Below are positions 16,091-24,283 of a stretch of DNA of 64,000 nt, in pieces. The stretch spans positions 186,001 to 250,000 of the forward strand of contig CAWDYI010000019.1 of NCBI GenBank assembly GCA_963806395.1, read 5' to 3'. This stretch comes from DASSUW01 sp963806395 (lineage in GTDB: Bacteria; Actinomycetota; Thermoleophilia; Solirubrobacterales; Solirubrobacteraceae). The position numbers were made by a program, and so were the translations under genes. The notes under the pieces are model-generated. The model was not told the origin of the DNA. It searched no databases and saw only the letters and a program-made list of their open reading frames with translations. Position 1 is the first letter of the stretch; each line of letters begins with the position of its first letter.

Positions 16091-16894
16091 TCATAAGAGC
16101 GCAAGATCGCCTTTTCCCAGTCGCTGATCGTGCGAGTGCGGACCTCGAGATGCGAGACGAAACCCGACACGCTGCGCAGCAGTTCGAAATCGAGATGCAG
16201 GAACTCCCTCGAGGTACCGTTGTTGGCGGGCGTAGTCGAAGACCAACGCAGAGATCGCCTCCTCGATTACGACGGCGCGCCCGCCGTCTTCGATCTCGCG
16301 CACCCGTGGATCGCTGCCACGCTTTGTCTTGAAGAATGACCGCGCAACGGGCGACCAGCCCAGCATCGCGGCGTAAGTCAGGTGGAATGCATCGTGGAAC
16401 CGGTAGCCGTCGTCGTCGTAGTTCATGTCCGTAAGCTCGTCGCCTAGCTTCGTGCCCTCGCTGGACAGGCGCAGCTTCATTCGGCCGTCGACCTCAACCT
16501 CCTCGAAGCGCACCGTTGCCAAACGCGGAAGCTGCTCCTCCGTTGGGTAGTCGTCGTCGAGCAGCTTGGCTGGCACGCTGGCGTCCTCTGTGGGCCAACG
16601 CTCAGTAATCCGCTTGAGATTGAGGGCTGCGATCTCCTCGAGGTCCAGGTCCAGCTTCGCGGACAGGTTGGCGACATACCACATCACGTCGCCCAGCTCC
16701 TCAGCGACCCGGTCCGTGAACAAGGCATGCGCGTCGCCATCGCGCACACGCTTCTTGTACTGCGTCACGAGTGACCCGACCTCCGACGCAAGTCCCATGA
16801 GCGGGAATACGAGCACCGCATCGCCGTCATCCCCTACGCCGGCTGGACGCTGGTCGGTCTCGTTGGCCAGTCTTTGATACTCGTTCAGTTCCAT
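16091..16894 (-). CDS. MazG-type nucleoside triphosphate pyrophosphohydrolase
   Basis: The 267-residue product has an N-terminal MazG-like domain: FPLMGLASEVGSLVTQYKKR gives the E-x-x-E helix, and DRVAEELGDVMWYVANLSAK the E-E-x-x-D helix. LNLKRITERWP follows, then an unassigned C-terminal domain with YRFHDAFHLTYAAMLGWSPV and GRAVVIEEAISALVFDYAR. The ATG at 16894 has GGAGG 8 bases upstream. After about 16190 the coding signal moves to another frame (FVSHLEVRTRTISDWEKAIL), so the true C-terminus was longer and reached toward 15990. It removes pyrophosphate from NTPs, plausibly clearing unmodified or modified dNTPs. It converges on the methyltransferase gene. Confidence 0.75.
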   Translation of the reverse strand: MELNEYQRLANETDQRPAGVGDDGDAVLVFPLMGLASEVGSLVTQYKKRVRDGDAHALFTDRVAEELGDVMWYVANLSAKLDLDLEEIAALNLKRITERWPTEDASVPAKLLDDDYPTEEQLPRLATVRFEEVEVDGRMKLRLSSEGTKLGDELTDMNYDDDGYRFHDAFHLTYAAMLGWSPVARSFFKTKRGSDPRVREIEDGGRAVVIEEAISALVFDYARQQRYLEGVPASRFRTAAQRVGFRLASRGPHSHDQRLGKGDLALL

Positions 16895-17485
16895 CGTCGT
16901 GTCCTCCGCTCGGCGGCAGAGCAATTTATTGATGAGGAGGCGTGACTAAACCTGCCAGGGCCGTAGTTCTCCCCATCGACAGGTCTTCCTTCGCCTCGCC
17001 GGCGCGACAACCAGGGCTGGCTCACGACGATCGTCGGCGCGGTGCTCGACGCCGCGATTGGCGTCCTCCGCCTCTGACACGCTGAAGTCCTCGGAGGCTT
17101 CTCAGGAGTAAGAGCGGCTCGGGTTCGAGCAGGCTCGCGTAGAGGGGTGATGCTTCGCGTTCTGTGGACTGCGATCTCGGCGGAGTCGGAGCCCAGCGAT
17201 TCCGACTACCGCATGCGAACCTCCGGACAAGCATGGAGGGGCGCGCGGACGATCCTAAGAGCTTCGCCTCCTGTGCCGGCCTCTGGGGGCATTAGCGCCC
17301 GCCCGGAACAACCATCGATGGGTTCTCAGGACGCGCTTAGCGACGACCACCCCAAACTCGCCCCCGGCCGCGCGAAAGCGTGTCCCGAACCGTGTCCCCA
17401 ACTCGGCAGAACTGCGCCCAACCCAGAACAAGTCGCATCAGCTAACGTCCTGCAAACACGCACAAATCGGCTTCCGAAACAGCCA
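16895..17485. other. Right end of the island, no recognised gene
   Basis: No frame resembles a known protein. Scattered short coding-like bits (for instance one ending at the stop near 17077) could be remnants. The stretch ends with the paired TGTCCC motifs and the right attachment site. Confidence 0.4.
17380..17399. repeat. Candidate integrase arm-binding sites, right side
   Basis: GTGTCCCG at 17380-17387 and GTGTCCCC at 17392-17399 are a direct pair about 90 bases inside attR. They mirror the ATGTCCC pair inside attL. Spacing is 12 bases here and 11 at the left. Confidence 0.4.
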
Positions 17486-17547
17486 CTTCAAAACCGGCAG
17501 GCGGCCGTAGCCCGGTCGTTGGTAGGTTCGATTCCTGCGCCGCTCCG
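17486..17547 (+). repeat. Right attachment-site repeat (attR), copy of the selC 3' half
   Basis: All 62 bases match the selC segment from the anticodon loop to the discriminator, and after one mismatch the next seven bases (TTGGCTC) also agree. It lacks the tRNA 5' half, so it is not a gene. It marks the right border of the integrated element. Confidence 0.9.
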
Positions 17548-17565
17548 CTTGGCTCGGGCCGGGCG

Positions 17566-19830
17566 CTACTCCGTCCGCAACCCCTCCGGTCGCATCGTCC
17601 GCCACAGCACGGGCAGGCTCGCGGCCGTGACGGCGAGTACCACGGCGACGCCCACGCCCGCCAGCGTGGCGACGTCGAACCACGAGATCCGCACCGCCGA
17701 GCCCAGGACGCGCAGCAGCACGGCGCCGAGCGCGAGCCCCGTCGCCACCGCGATCCCGATCCCGAGTGCGACCGGCACCGCCGACTGCCACAGCACGGAC
17801 CAGCTGAGGGTGCTGCGGCGTGTACCGAATGCGACCAGCACCGCCAGTAGGCGCCTGCGCTCTCGGAGTTGCTCGAGCGCGGTCAGGAGCAGGCTCAGCC
17901 CGATCAGGCCGATGACGATCGAGGCGCCGATCAGCATCGCCCGTCTGAGCTGGGCGAACTGCGCGTCGGTGCGCGTGCGGCGCAGCTCCTCGACCTCGAC
18001 GCGCGGGTCGAGCGTGGCCGCGGCGTTGCGGACGTGCTCGTTCGCGTCCGGGTCGGCGGGGTCCGTGCGCAGATAGGCGAACACGTACGGCGCGGGGAGC
18101 CTGAGGCCGCGGACGGCGGACGGCGTGGCGAACACGCCGTCGCGCTCGAGGCCCGTCGGGTCGGGCCGCGTGGGCACCTGCCGGGCGGTCGCGGGAACGT
18201 CCCAGACCGTCTCACCGAGCTCGAGCGCGCGCTTCGGCGTCGTGCCCGCGAAGAAGACGTCGCCGTCGCGGCAGCTCGTGACGCCGGCGACCTCGCGCAG
18301 CGTCGCGCAGGAGGCGACCGCGAGCTTCATGGCCGACTGATCTGGGTCGCGGCCGACGTCGTATTGCGTGAGCGCGATCGCGGAGCGCACGCCGTCGGCG
18401 GCACGCAGCCGCGCGCCGAGGGCGTCGGCGGTGAGGGCTCCGCCAGTCGCCGCCCCGCCGCGCTCGTCGAGCTGCGCGTACAGCGTCGCGCGGCCCAGGT
18501 CGGCGCCCGTGTCGCGCTTGAACTCGTCCTGGACGCTGGTGAAGACCATCTGCAGCGCGATCGCGCCCGCGACGGCCACGGTGATGCCGCTGACCGCTCG
18601 CGCCGGGCCGCCGGGGTCGAGCTGCAGGCGGCGGACGGCGAGCTGCCACGCGACCTTGCCCGCGCCGAGCCGGCCGACCGCGCGCTCGACCACCCATGGC
18701 AGCAGCGCCGCGACGCCGACCAGCAGCGCGATCACGCCGATCGCGACGCGCAGCTCGGAGATCGTGTCCGGATCCTGGCCGGCGGCGGGCGCGAGCGCCA
18801 GCAGCCCGACCGCCGGAAGCAGCAGCCGCCACCACAGCCGCCGGCGGCGCGCCGCCTCCGCGCGCCGGACGACGCCGAGCGGCTCGGCCACGACGCGGCG
18901 CAGCGCGACCAGCGAGACGAGCACCGCCGCGGCCGGGACGCCGGCCAGCACCGCCAGGCCGAGCAGCGGGCTCGGCCGCAGGTCGGAGCGATAGACGCCC
19001 GTGTCCCACAGCGTGATCCGCTCGGCGAACGTCCGCAGCACGACGAACACCACCACGCCGAGCACGAGTCCGAGCGCCGCGCTGATCAGCGCCTCACCGG
19101 CGGCGATCCGGCGCGCCATGTGCTGGTCGGCACCGACCAGCCGCAGCGCGGCGAGCCGCCGGTCGCGGTCCTCGCCGCCCGTGCGCACCGCGGCGCCGAC
19201 GAGCACCGCGACCGGCAACAGCAGCGCGACCAGCACGATCACGATCAACAGCGTGAGGACCGGATCCAAGCCCGCCCTGGCGCCGGTCGCGCCGAAGTGG
19301 TCGAGCCGCCGGACGCCCGCGCCCTCCCGGAGGGCGTCGGTGCCCGCATAGAACGCCAGGTCGGTCGGGCCGAGCAGCCCGACGGGCGCGATCGTGCCGA
19401 CGACGCGGCCGGGGAGGCGCGGCGCGAGCAGCCGCCGCCCGTCCGGCGTGGCGAGCAGGTCGCGCAGCGCCGGCGAGACGAACACCTCGCCGGCGCGCGG
19501 AGCGCGCGGGAGCCCGGGCGGGAACACGTCGCCCTGGAGGAGCCGACCGCGCACGTCGCGCGAGCGGAACCGCGTGTTCGCGTCGGCGACGAGCGCGCCG
19601 GCCGTCGCCCCTCCGGCCGCCCCGCTCGCGTCACGCGGGGCCGGGCCGAACTCCACGTCGGTGCGGGCCAGTTCGCGTGACTCGCGGCCGTCGTGGATCG
19701 AGGGGATCGAGGCGGCGACGAGCAGCACGGCGACGCCGAGCGCGACGCCGAGCGCGGTGATCGCCGTGCGCATCAGGCCGGTGCGGCCGCCCGCGAGCGT
19801 CAGCCGCGCGCCGAGGGCGAGCTCCCTCAC
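17566..19830 (-). CDS. ABC transporter permease, FtsX/MacB type
   Basis: The 754-residue protein has an N-terminal membrane helix (LMRTAITALGVALGVAVLLV), a large extracytoplasmic part, and two FtsX-type blocks of three to four helices. The first begins near residue 215 (LIVIVLVALLLPVAVLVGAA), the second near residue 640 (LIGASIVIGLIGLSLLLTAL). It overlaps the ATPase gene by 4 bases. Such pairs export lipids, lipoproteins or peptides or remodel the envelope; the substrate is unknown. The stop lies 19 bases from attR. Confidence 0.85.
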   Translation of the reverse strand: MRELALGARLTLAGGRTGLMRTAITALGVALGVAVLLVAASIPSIHDGRESRELARTDVEFGPAPRDASGAAGGATAGALVADANTRFRSRDVRGRLLQGDVFPPGLPRAPRAGEVFVSPALRDLLATPDGRRLLAPRLPGRVVGTIAPVGLLGPTDLAFYAGTDALREGAGVRRLDHFGATGARAGLDPVLTLLIVIVLVALLLPVAVLVGAAVRTGGEDRDRRLAALRLVGADQHMARRIAAGEALISAALGLVLGVVVFVVLRTFAERITLWDTGVYRSDLRPSPLLGLAVLAGVPAAAVLVSLVALRRVVAEPLGVVRRAEAARRRRLWWRLLLPAVGLLALAPAAGQDPDTISELRVAIGVIALLVGVAALLPWVVERAVGRLGAGKVAWQLAVRRLQLDPGGPARAVSGITVAVAGAIALQMVFTSVQDEFKRDTGADLGRATLYAQLDERGGAATGGALTADALGARLRAADGVRSAIALTQYDVGRDPDQSAMKLAVASCATLREVAGVTSCRDGDVFFAGTTPKRALELGETVWDVPATARQVPTRPDPTGLERDGVFATPSAVRGLRLPAPYVFAYLRTDPADPDANEHVRNAAATLDPRVEVEELRRTRTDAQFAQLRRAMLIGASIVIGLIGLSLLLTALEQLRERRRLLAVLVAFGTRRSTLSWSVLWQSAVPVALGIGIAVATGLALGAVLLRVLGSAVRISWFDVATLAGVGVAVVLAVTAASLPVLWRTMRPEGLRTE

Positions 19831-20495
19831 GACGAGACGGGGCTCAGCGTGCGGCCGTCGCGGACGACGATCTCGCGGTCGGAGTAGGCCGCCACCCGCG
19901 ACTCGTGGGTCACCAGGACGACTGCGGTGCCGCGCCGGCGGGCGGCACCGGTCAGCAGCTCCATCACGCGCTCGCCGTTCAGGGAGTCCAGGGCGCCGGT
20001 CGGCTCGTCGGCGAACAGCACGCGCGGGTCGGTCACCAATGCCCGCGCCACCGCGACGCGCTGGCCCTCGCCGCCGGACACGGTTCCGGGCCGCTGCGAC
20101 GCGACGTCGGCCACCTCCAGCGAGCGCAGCAGCTCGTCCGCCCGTGCCTCGGCGGCCCGCCGCGACACGCCGTCGAGCCGCAGCGGCAGCGCGACGTTCT
20201 CACGACACGACAGCTCCGGCACGAGCTGTCCGAACTGGAAGACGAAGCCGAACGCCGAACGCCGCAGCGCGCTGCGCTCGACGTCGGACATGGCGGACAG
20301 CTCGCGGCCGTCGTAGTGGACCGTGCCGGCGTCCGGTTGCACGATGCCGGCGATGCAGTGCAGCAGGGTCGACTTGCCGGAGCCGCTCGGGCCCATCACG
20401 GCGACGACCTCGCCCGCGTCGATCGCGAACTCGGCGTCGACCAGCGCCGGCGTCGCGCCGTAGGCCTTGGCCACGTTGTATGCCTCGAGCAACAT
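19827..20495 (-). CDS. ABC transporter ATP-binding protein (LolD/MacB type)
   Basis: The 222-residue ATPase has Walker A GPSGSGKST, the Q-loop FVFQFGQLVPE, the signature VSGGEGQR (one residue from the usual LSGGQ), Walker B VLFADEPTGALD and the H-loop LVTHE. It powers the FtsX permease encoded next. The ATG at 20495 overlaps the stop of the PadR gene, so the three genes form one operon (padR-like, ATPase, permease). Confidence 0.9.
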   Translation of the reverse strand: MLLEAYNVAKAYGATPALVDAEFAIDAGEVVAVMGPSGSGKSTLLHCIAGIVQPDAGTVHYDGRELSAMSDVERSALRRSAFGFVFQFGQLVPELSCRENVALPLRLDGVSRRAAEARADELLRSLEVADVASQRPGTVSGGEGQRVAVARALVTDPRVLFADEPTGALDSLNGERVMELLTGAARRRGTAVVLVTHESRVAAYSDREIVVRDGRTLSPVSS

Positions 20496-21019
20496 CACGC
20501 CGTCACCTTCTCGGCCAGCGCGCCGAGCCGGGCGGCGGTCAGCTCCAGCCAGCGCAGGTCGGCTTCCAGGTGAAACAGGGCGTGGTCGCAGATCAGCTGG
20601 TCGGCGATATCGCCGTCGCGCTTGCGGGCGGTCAGCTCCCGCATCAGCCGCAGGTGCTCGGAGCGCTGCGCGTCGAGCAGCTCGTCCGCCGACCGCCCGG
20701 TCAGCAGCGCCAGCACCACCTTCGAATAGAGGACGCTCTGCAGGTACGGCTGGGGCTTCTCCGGCTCGCCCAGCCAACGCTCGACGTCGGTCACGCCGGC
20801 GTCGGTGATCGCGTAGCGCTTGCGGTCCGGCCCCGCCCCCGGCTCGACGCCGTCGACCTCCACGAGCCCGTTCTTGAGCAGCCGCGCGAGCGTCGCGTAG
20901 ACCTGGCCGTAGCTCAAAGGACGGTCCGCGCCGAACCGCTCGTCGTACGCCCGCTTGAGGTCGTAACCGTGTCGCGGGCCGCCCTCGAGCAGCCCCAGAA
21001 AGGTCGATCCAATGGCCAT
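20495..21019 (-). CDS. PadR-family transcriptional regulator
   Basis: The 174-residue protein has the PadR winged helix (STFLGLLEGGPRHGYDLKRA, LSYGQVYATLARLLKNGLVE, then RKRYAITDAGVTDVERWL) and a C-terminal dimer helix region. PadR proteins repress transporter operons until a toxic ligand binds. The ATG at 21019 lies exactly 7 bases after a TATAGT -10 box, so the mRNA is probably leaderless. The palindrome at 21041-21059 covers the -35 region and should be its operator. Confidence 0.88.
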   Translation of the reverse strand: MAIGSTFLGLLEGGPRHGYDLKRAYDERFGADRPLSYGQVYATLARLLKNGLVEVDGVEPGAGPDRKRYAITDAGVTDVERWLGEPEKPQPYLQSVLYSKVVLALLTGRSADELLDAQRSEHLRLMRELTARKRDGDIADQLICDHALFHLEADLRWLELTAARLGALAEKVTA

Positions 21020-21040
21020 TCGGTCAACTATACACACCAC

Positions 21041-21059
21041 GTATACGCGCAGCGTATAC
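21041..21059. promoter_or_regulatory. Palindromic operator for the PadR regulator
   Basis: GTATACGC and GCGTATAC are perfect 8-bp half-sites around GCA. With TATAGT at 21027-21032 (minus strand) as -10, the dyad sits over the -35 position of the promoter, ideal for repression. Confidence 0.65.
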
Positions 21060-21118
21060 TTCCACAACCTCGAGTTCGACCACGCGGTCGCGACGTACGA
21101 TTTCGCCGGGGTGGGACT

Positions 21119-22672
21119 ATGTGCGGCGTGGTATCAGGCAACCTGAGTTGGCCGCTCGAGCACGCGGTGCGAGTGCACAGCGACCGACCGGCAGTCATCG
21201 AGGGCGAGCGGCAACTGACCTATCGTGAGCTCGGCGACCGCGTCGCGCGCTTCGGCGGGGCGCTGGACAGGCTCGACGTGCCGCGCGGCGCGGTGGTCGG
21301 CGCGCTGGCGGGCAACATCGCCGCGCAGCTCGAGTGCTGGCTCGCCGTGCCTGCGTACGGGCGGGTGATCAACAGCCTCAACCACCGGCTCGCGCTCGGC
21401 GAGCTGGCGTTCATGATCGACGACTCCGAGACGCAGGTGCTCGTGGCCGACGACGCACGGCTCGAGGTCGCCGTCGCCCTTCGCGACCGATGCGAGTCGC
21501 TGCAACACGTGGTCCACGCCGGCGACGCCCCATGCCCGGACGGCTGCGTCCCCTACGAGTCGCTACTCGAGCAGAGCGTGGCGTCCAGGCCGCCTGACCC
21601 GCCGGGGAATGCGCTGGCGGCGATCTCCTTCACCGGCGGTACGACCGGGCGCCCGAAGGGCGTGATGCTCAGCCACGCGAACCTCGTGGCCAATGCGAAG
21701 CACTTCCTGTTCACGGACGCGCTCACGCCGGAGGACCGCTACGTCCACGCGGCCCCGATGTTCCACGCCGCCGGCTCGACGATGGTCTTCTGCGTCACGT
21801 GGGCCGGCGGGACGCACATCCTGGTCGACCGGTTCGACCTGCCGCGCGTGATCGAAGCCGTCGAGCGCGACGGCGCGACGGTTCTCGTGCTGGTCCCGAC
21901 GATGATCCAGATGCTCCTGGACCACCTGGAACGGCATCCGGCGGACCTGAGCGGCATACGGCTCCTGCACTACGCGGCCGCGCCGATGTCGGAGAGATTG
22001 CTCGAGCGCGCCATGCGCACGTTCTCGTGCGAGTTCCTGCACGGCTACGGCATGACGGAGGCGGCGCCCGGCGTGACGTACCTGTCTCCGGCGGATCACC
22101 GGAACGGCCGCCACCTGCGCTCGGTCGGGCATGCGATCCCCGGCGTCCAGGTCGAGATCCGCGATCCGCGCGGCCGGCCGCTGCCGGACGGAGAGATCGG
22201 CGAGGTCTGCGTGCGCGGGCCGAACGTCATGCTGGGCTACTGGAACCGCGCCGAGGCGACGGCCGAGGCGCTCTCCCCGGACGGCTGGTACCGCACCGGC
22301 GATGCGGGCCACCTCGACGGCGGCTACCTGTATCTCGCCGACCGGCTCAAGGACATGATCGTCAGCGGCGGCGAGAACGTGTACTCGATCGAGGTCGAGA
22401 ACGTCATCGCCTCCCACCCGGCCGTCCGCGAGGTCGCCATCGTCGCCCGCCCGGACGAGCGCTGGGGGGAGCGCGTGCACGCGATCGTCGTCGCGGAACC
22501 GGGCGCGGAGCTCGACGCGGCGGCCGTCGTCGAGCACTGCCGGCCGCACATCGCAGGGTTCAAGCTCCCCCGTTCGGTCGAGTTCCGTGACGAGCCACTC
22601 CCGAAGTCGGGCGCGGGCAAGGTGCTCAAGACGCAGCTCCGAGCCCGAGCAGGCGAGCTGCGTTCTCCTTGA
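21119..22672 (+). CDS. Acyl-CoA synthetase / AMP-dependent ligase
   Basis: The 517-residue protein has the ANL-superfamily motifs in order: the P-loop ISFTGGTTGRPKGVMLSH, FLHGYGMTEAAPG, DGWYRTGDAGHLDGGYLYLA, DRLKDMIVSGGENVYSIEVE (hinge) and the catalytic lysine region LPKSGAGKVLKTQLR. It activates a carboxylic acid as acyl-AMP and then as the CoA thioester. The neighbouring SDR, hot-dog hydratase and amidohydrolase suggest activation of an aromatic or branched acid for catabolism. The ATG at 21119 is the first plausible start. Its 3' end overlaps the convergent amidohydrolase gene by 47 bases. Confidence 0.9.
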   Translation: MCGVVSGNLSWPLEHAVRVHSDRPAVIEGERQLTYRELGDRVARFGGALDRLDVPRGAVVGALAGNIAAQLECWLAVPAYGRVINSLNHRLALGELAFMIDDSETQVLVADDARLEVAVALRDRCESLQHVVHAGDAPCPDGCVPYESLLEQSVASRPPDPPGNALAAISFTGGTTGRPKGVMLSHANLVANAKHFLFTDALTPEDRYVHAAPMFHAAGSTMVFCVTWAGGTHILVDRFDLPRVIEAVERDGATVLVLVPTMIQMLLDHLERHPADLSGIRLLHYAAAPMSERLLERAMRTFSCEFLHGYGMTEAAPGVTYLSPADHRNGRHLRSVGHAIPGVQVEIRDPRGRPLPDGEIGEVCVRGPNVMLGYWNRAEATAEALSPDGWYRTGDAGHLDGGYLYLADRLKDMIVSGGENVYSIEVENVIASHPAVREVAIVARPDERWGERVHAIVVAEPGAELDAAAVVEHCRPHIAGFKLPRSVEFRDEPLPKSGAGKVLKTQLRARAGELRSP

Positions 22673-23501
22673 GGATCAACGGGCGCACCTCGTCCCGGAA
22701 CGGTGCCGCCTCGAAGTCGGCGAGCCAGCGGTCGGGCGCGATCATCGGGTAGTCCGAGCCGAAGAGCACCTGAGCCTTGAGCAGCGTGTTGGCGTACTGC
22801 ACGAGCTGGGGCGGGAAGTACTTCGGCGACCAGCCGGAGAGATCGATGTAGACCTGCGGCTTGTGCATGGCGATTGAGATCGCCTCGTCGGTCCACGGGA
22901 ACGAGGGGTGCGCGAGCACGATCTTGAGGTCGGGGAAGTCGACTGCCACGTCATCGACATAGATCGGCTGCGAGTACTTCAGGCGGATGCCGCCGCCGCC
23001 TGGGAGGCCCGAGCCGATGCCGCTGTGGCCCGTGTGGAACAGCACCGGAAGGCCGGCGTCGGCGATGACCTCGTAGAGCGGGTATGCCGTCCGGTCGTTC
23101 GGGAAGAAGCCCTGGATGTTCGGGTGGAACTTGAACCCGCGGACGCCGTGGTCGGCGATCAGCCGCCGCGCCTCCTCGACGCCGGCGCGGCCGCGCGCGG
23201 GATCGATGCTGGCGAACGGGATCAGGACGTCCGGGTTGGCCGCCGCCGCCTCGGCCACTTCCTCGTTCGGCACCCGCGGCTGCCCCGTCGTCAGCTCGTG
23301 GTCGACCGGGAAGATGACCGCCATCATCCGCCGCTCGCGATAGTGGTCGGCCACGTCCTGGGGCGTCGGCCTTGGCAGGTCGCCGCCGAAGTGCTCGGCG
23401 GCCGCGTCGCGCAAGCGGGGCGGCAGGCTGTCGTGGCCGGCCCGCGAGCGCTCCGCGTGCGTGTGGAAGTCGATGGCGACGATGGCGTCCGGCGCGGTCA
23501 T
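22626..23501 (-). CDS. Amidohydrolase-related (family 2) metal hydrolase/decarboxylase
   Basis: The 291-residue TIM-barrel protein begins with the metal motif VAIDFHTHAE. It then has GFKFHPNIQGFFPND, VLFHTGHSG, KIVLAHPSFPW and the terminal VLFGSDYPMIAP, the order typical of amidohydrolase family 2. Members hydrolyse lactones or amides or decarboxylate aromatic acids. It is translationally coupled (ATGA) to the hot-dog protein upstream and so belongs to the same catabolic operon. Confidence 0.85.
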   Translation of the reverse strand: MTAPDAIVAIDFHTHAERSRAGHDSLPPRLRDAAAEHFGGDLPRPTPQDVADHYRERRMMAVIFPVDHELTTGQPRVPNEEVAEAAAANPDVLIPFASIDPARGRAGVEEARRLIADHGVRGFKFHPNIQGFFPNDRTAYPLYEVIADAGLPVLFHTGHSGIGSGLPGGGGIRLKYSQPIYVDDVAVDFPDLKIVLAHPSFPWTDEAISIAMHKPQVYIDLSGWSPKYFPPQLVQYANTLLKAQVLFGSDYPMIAPDRWLADFEAAPFRDEVRPLILKENAARLLGLGAAS

Positions 23502-24283
23502 CCCACCTCCGCCCAGCCGCCCTTGAGCACGGTTGCCCCGCCGGCAGTCGCCTCGAACGCGAAGCCGCCGTCGGCGCGCCACACGCGCGTCGTGACGGCG
23601 TCGCCGAGGGTGACCGGCGCGGAGAAGCGCACCGCCAGGCGCGCCGGCGCACGGCCCGCGGCCTCCTCCACCGCGTGGCCGGCGACCGCCATCGTGCAGA
23701 GGCCGTGGAGGATGCGCCCGGGGAGTCCGACCGCCCGTGCCGCGTCGTCGTCGAGGTGGATCGGGTTGCGGTCGCCGGAGGCGCGCGCGTAGCGCTCGGC
23801 CTGGTCGGTTGCCACGGCGAAGCTCGACTCGTCGGGGTCGCCGTCGCGAGCGGCCTCGCGCACCTCGGGCGCCGGCTCGCCGAGCTCTTCGGGCGGTTCC
23901 AGGCCGCGGAACAGCTCGGTCACGTACTGCTCCGCCACGAGCTCGCCGCCGGCCCGCGTCTGGGCTCGGATGACAAGCGCGGCTCCGCTGCGGCGCGCGA
24001 AGAGCCCGATCGGCGCCGAGGTGGTGACCAGCGACATACCGGCCTCGAGCGGCGCGTGCAGGTGGATGTCCTGGGCGGCGTGGACGATGCGGCGCCGAGC
24101 CGCGTCGGAGGCGACCGAGCGCGACGCGGCCGGAATCGTCTCCCACGCCGGGACGATCGCGAACACGGGCCCGGCCGTACGCCCCCCCGTCGCGTCCGCG
24201 TACGCCCGCAGCGCCTGCTCGCCCACCTCGTAGCGATGCGGCTCGCCCGGCCGGCCGACGGCGCTGAGGTCGAACGCGCTCAC
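23498..24283 (-). CDS. MaoC-like double hot-dog enoyl-CoA hydratase/dehydratase
   Basis: The 261-residue protein has an N-terminal FAS1-type dehydratase-like hot-dog half (GEQALRAYADATGG to LHAPLEAGMSL) and a C-terminal half with the hydratase-2 motif YARASGDRNPIHLDDDAARA and PGRILHGLCTMAV (catalytic Asp and His). It would hydrate a 2-enoyl-CoA. The GTG at 24283 overlaps the stop of the SDR gene. Confidence 0.85.
   Translation of the reverse strand: MSAFDLSAVGRPGEPHRYEVGEQALRAYADATGGRTAGPVFAIVPAWETIPAASRSVASDAARRRIVHAAQDIHLHAPLEAGMSLVTTSAPIGLFARRSGAALVIRAQTRAGGELVAEQYVTELFRGLEPPEELGEPAPEVREAARDGDPDESSFAVATDQAERYARASGDRNPIHLDDDAARAVGLPGRILHGLCTMAVAGHAVEEAAGRAPARLAVRFSAPVTLGDAVTTRVWRADGGFAFEATAGGATVLKGGWAEVG

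Larger units (their letters stand above)
5272..17547. mobile_element. Integrative (mobilizable) element inserted in selC
   Basis: The borders are the perfect 62-bp repeats of the selC 3' half. Next to the left border are a tyrosine integrase and an excisionase, then a TrwC/MobF-type relaxase. No conjugation ATPase or type IV secretion gene is present, so if active it would be mobilised by another element rather than self-transmissible. The cargo is the ACP/thymidylate-synthase-like/hypermodification operon. Both integrase and relaxase are frameshifted as given, so the element looks fixed unless these are sequence errors. Confidence 0.85.

Noticed and set aside
17022..17234. Small frames at the right end of the island
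   Set aside because: They are short, without ribosome sites or motifs; treated as remnants.
17147..18076. 309-codon plus-strand frame crossing attR
   Set aside because: It has no domain, crosses the repeat and is antisense to the permease 3' end.
19394..21118. N-terminal extension of the acyl-CoA synthetase by 575 codons
   Set aside because: It lies antisense to the ABC permease, ATPase and PadR genes and is Arg/Pro-rich; the domain begins at 21119.
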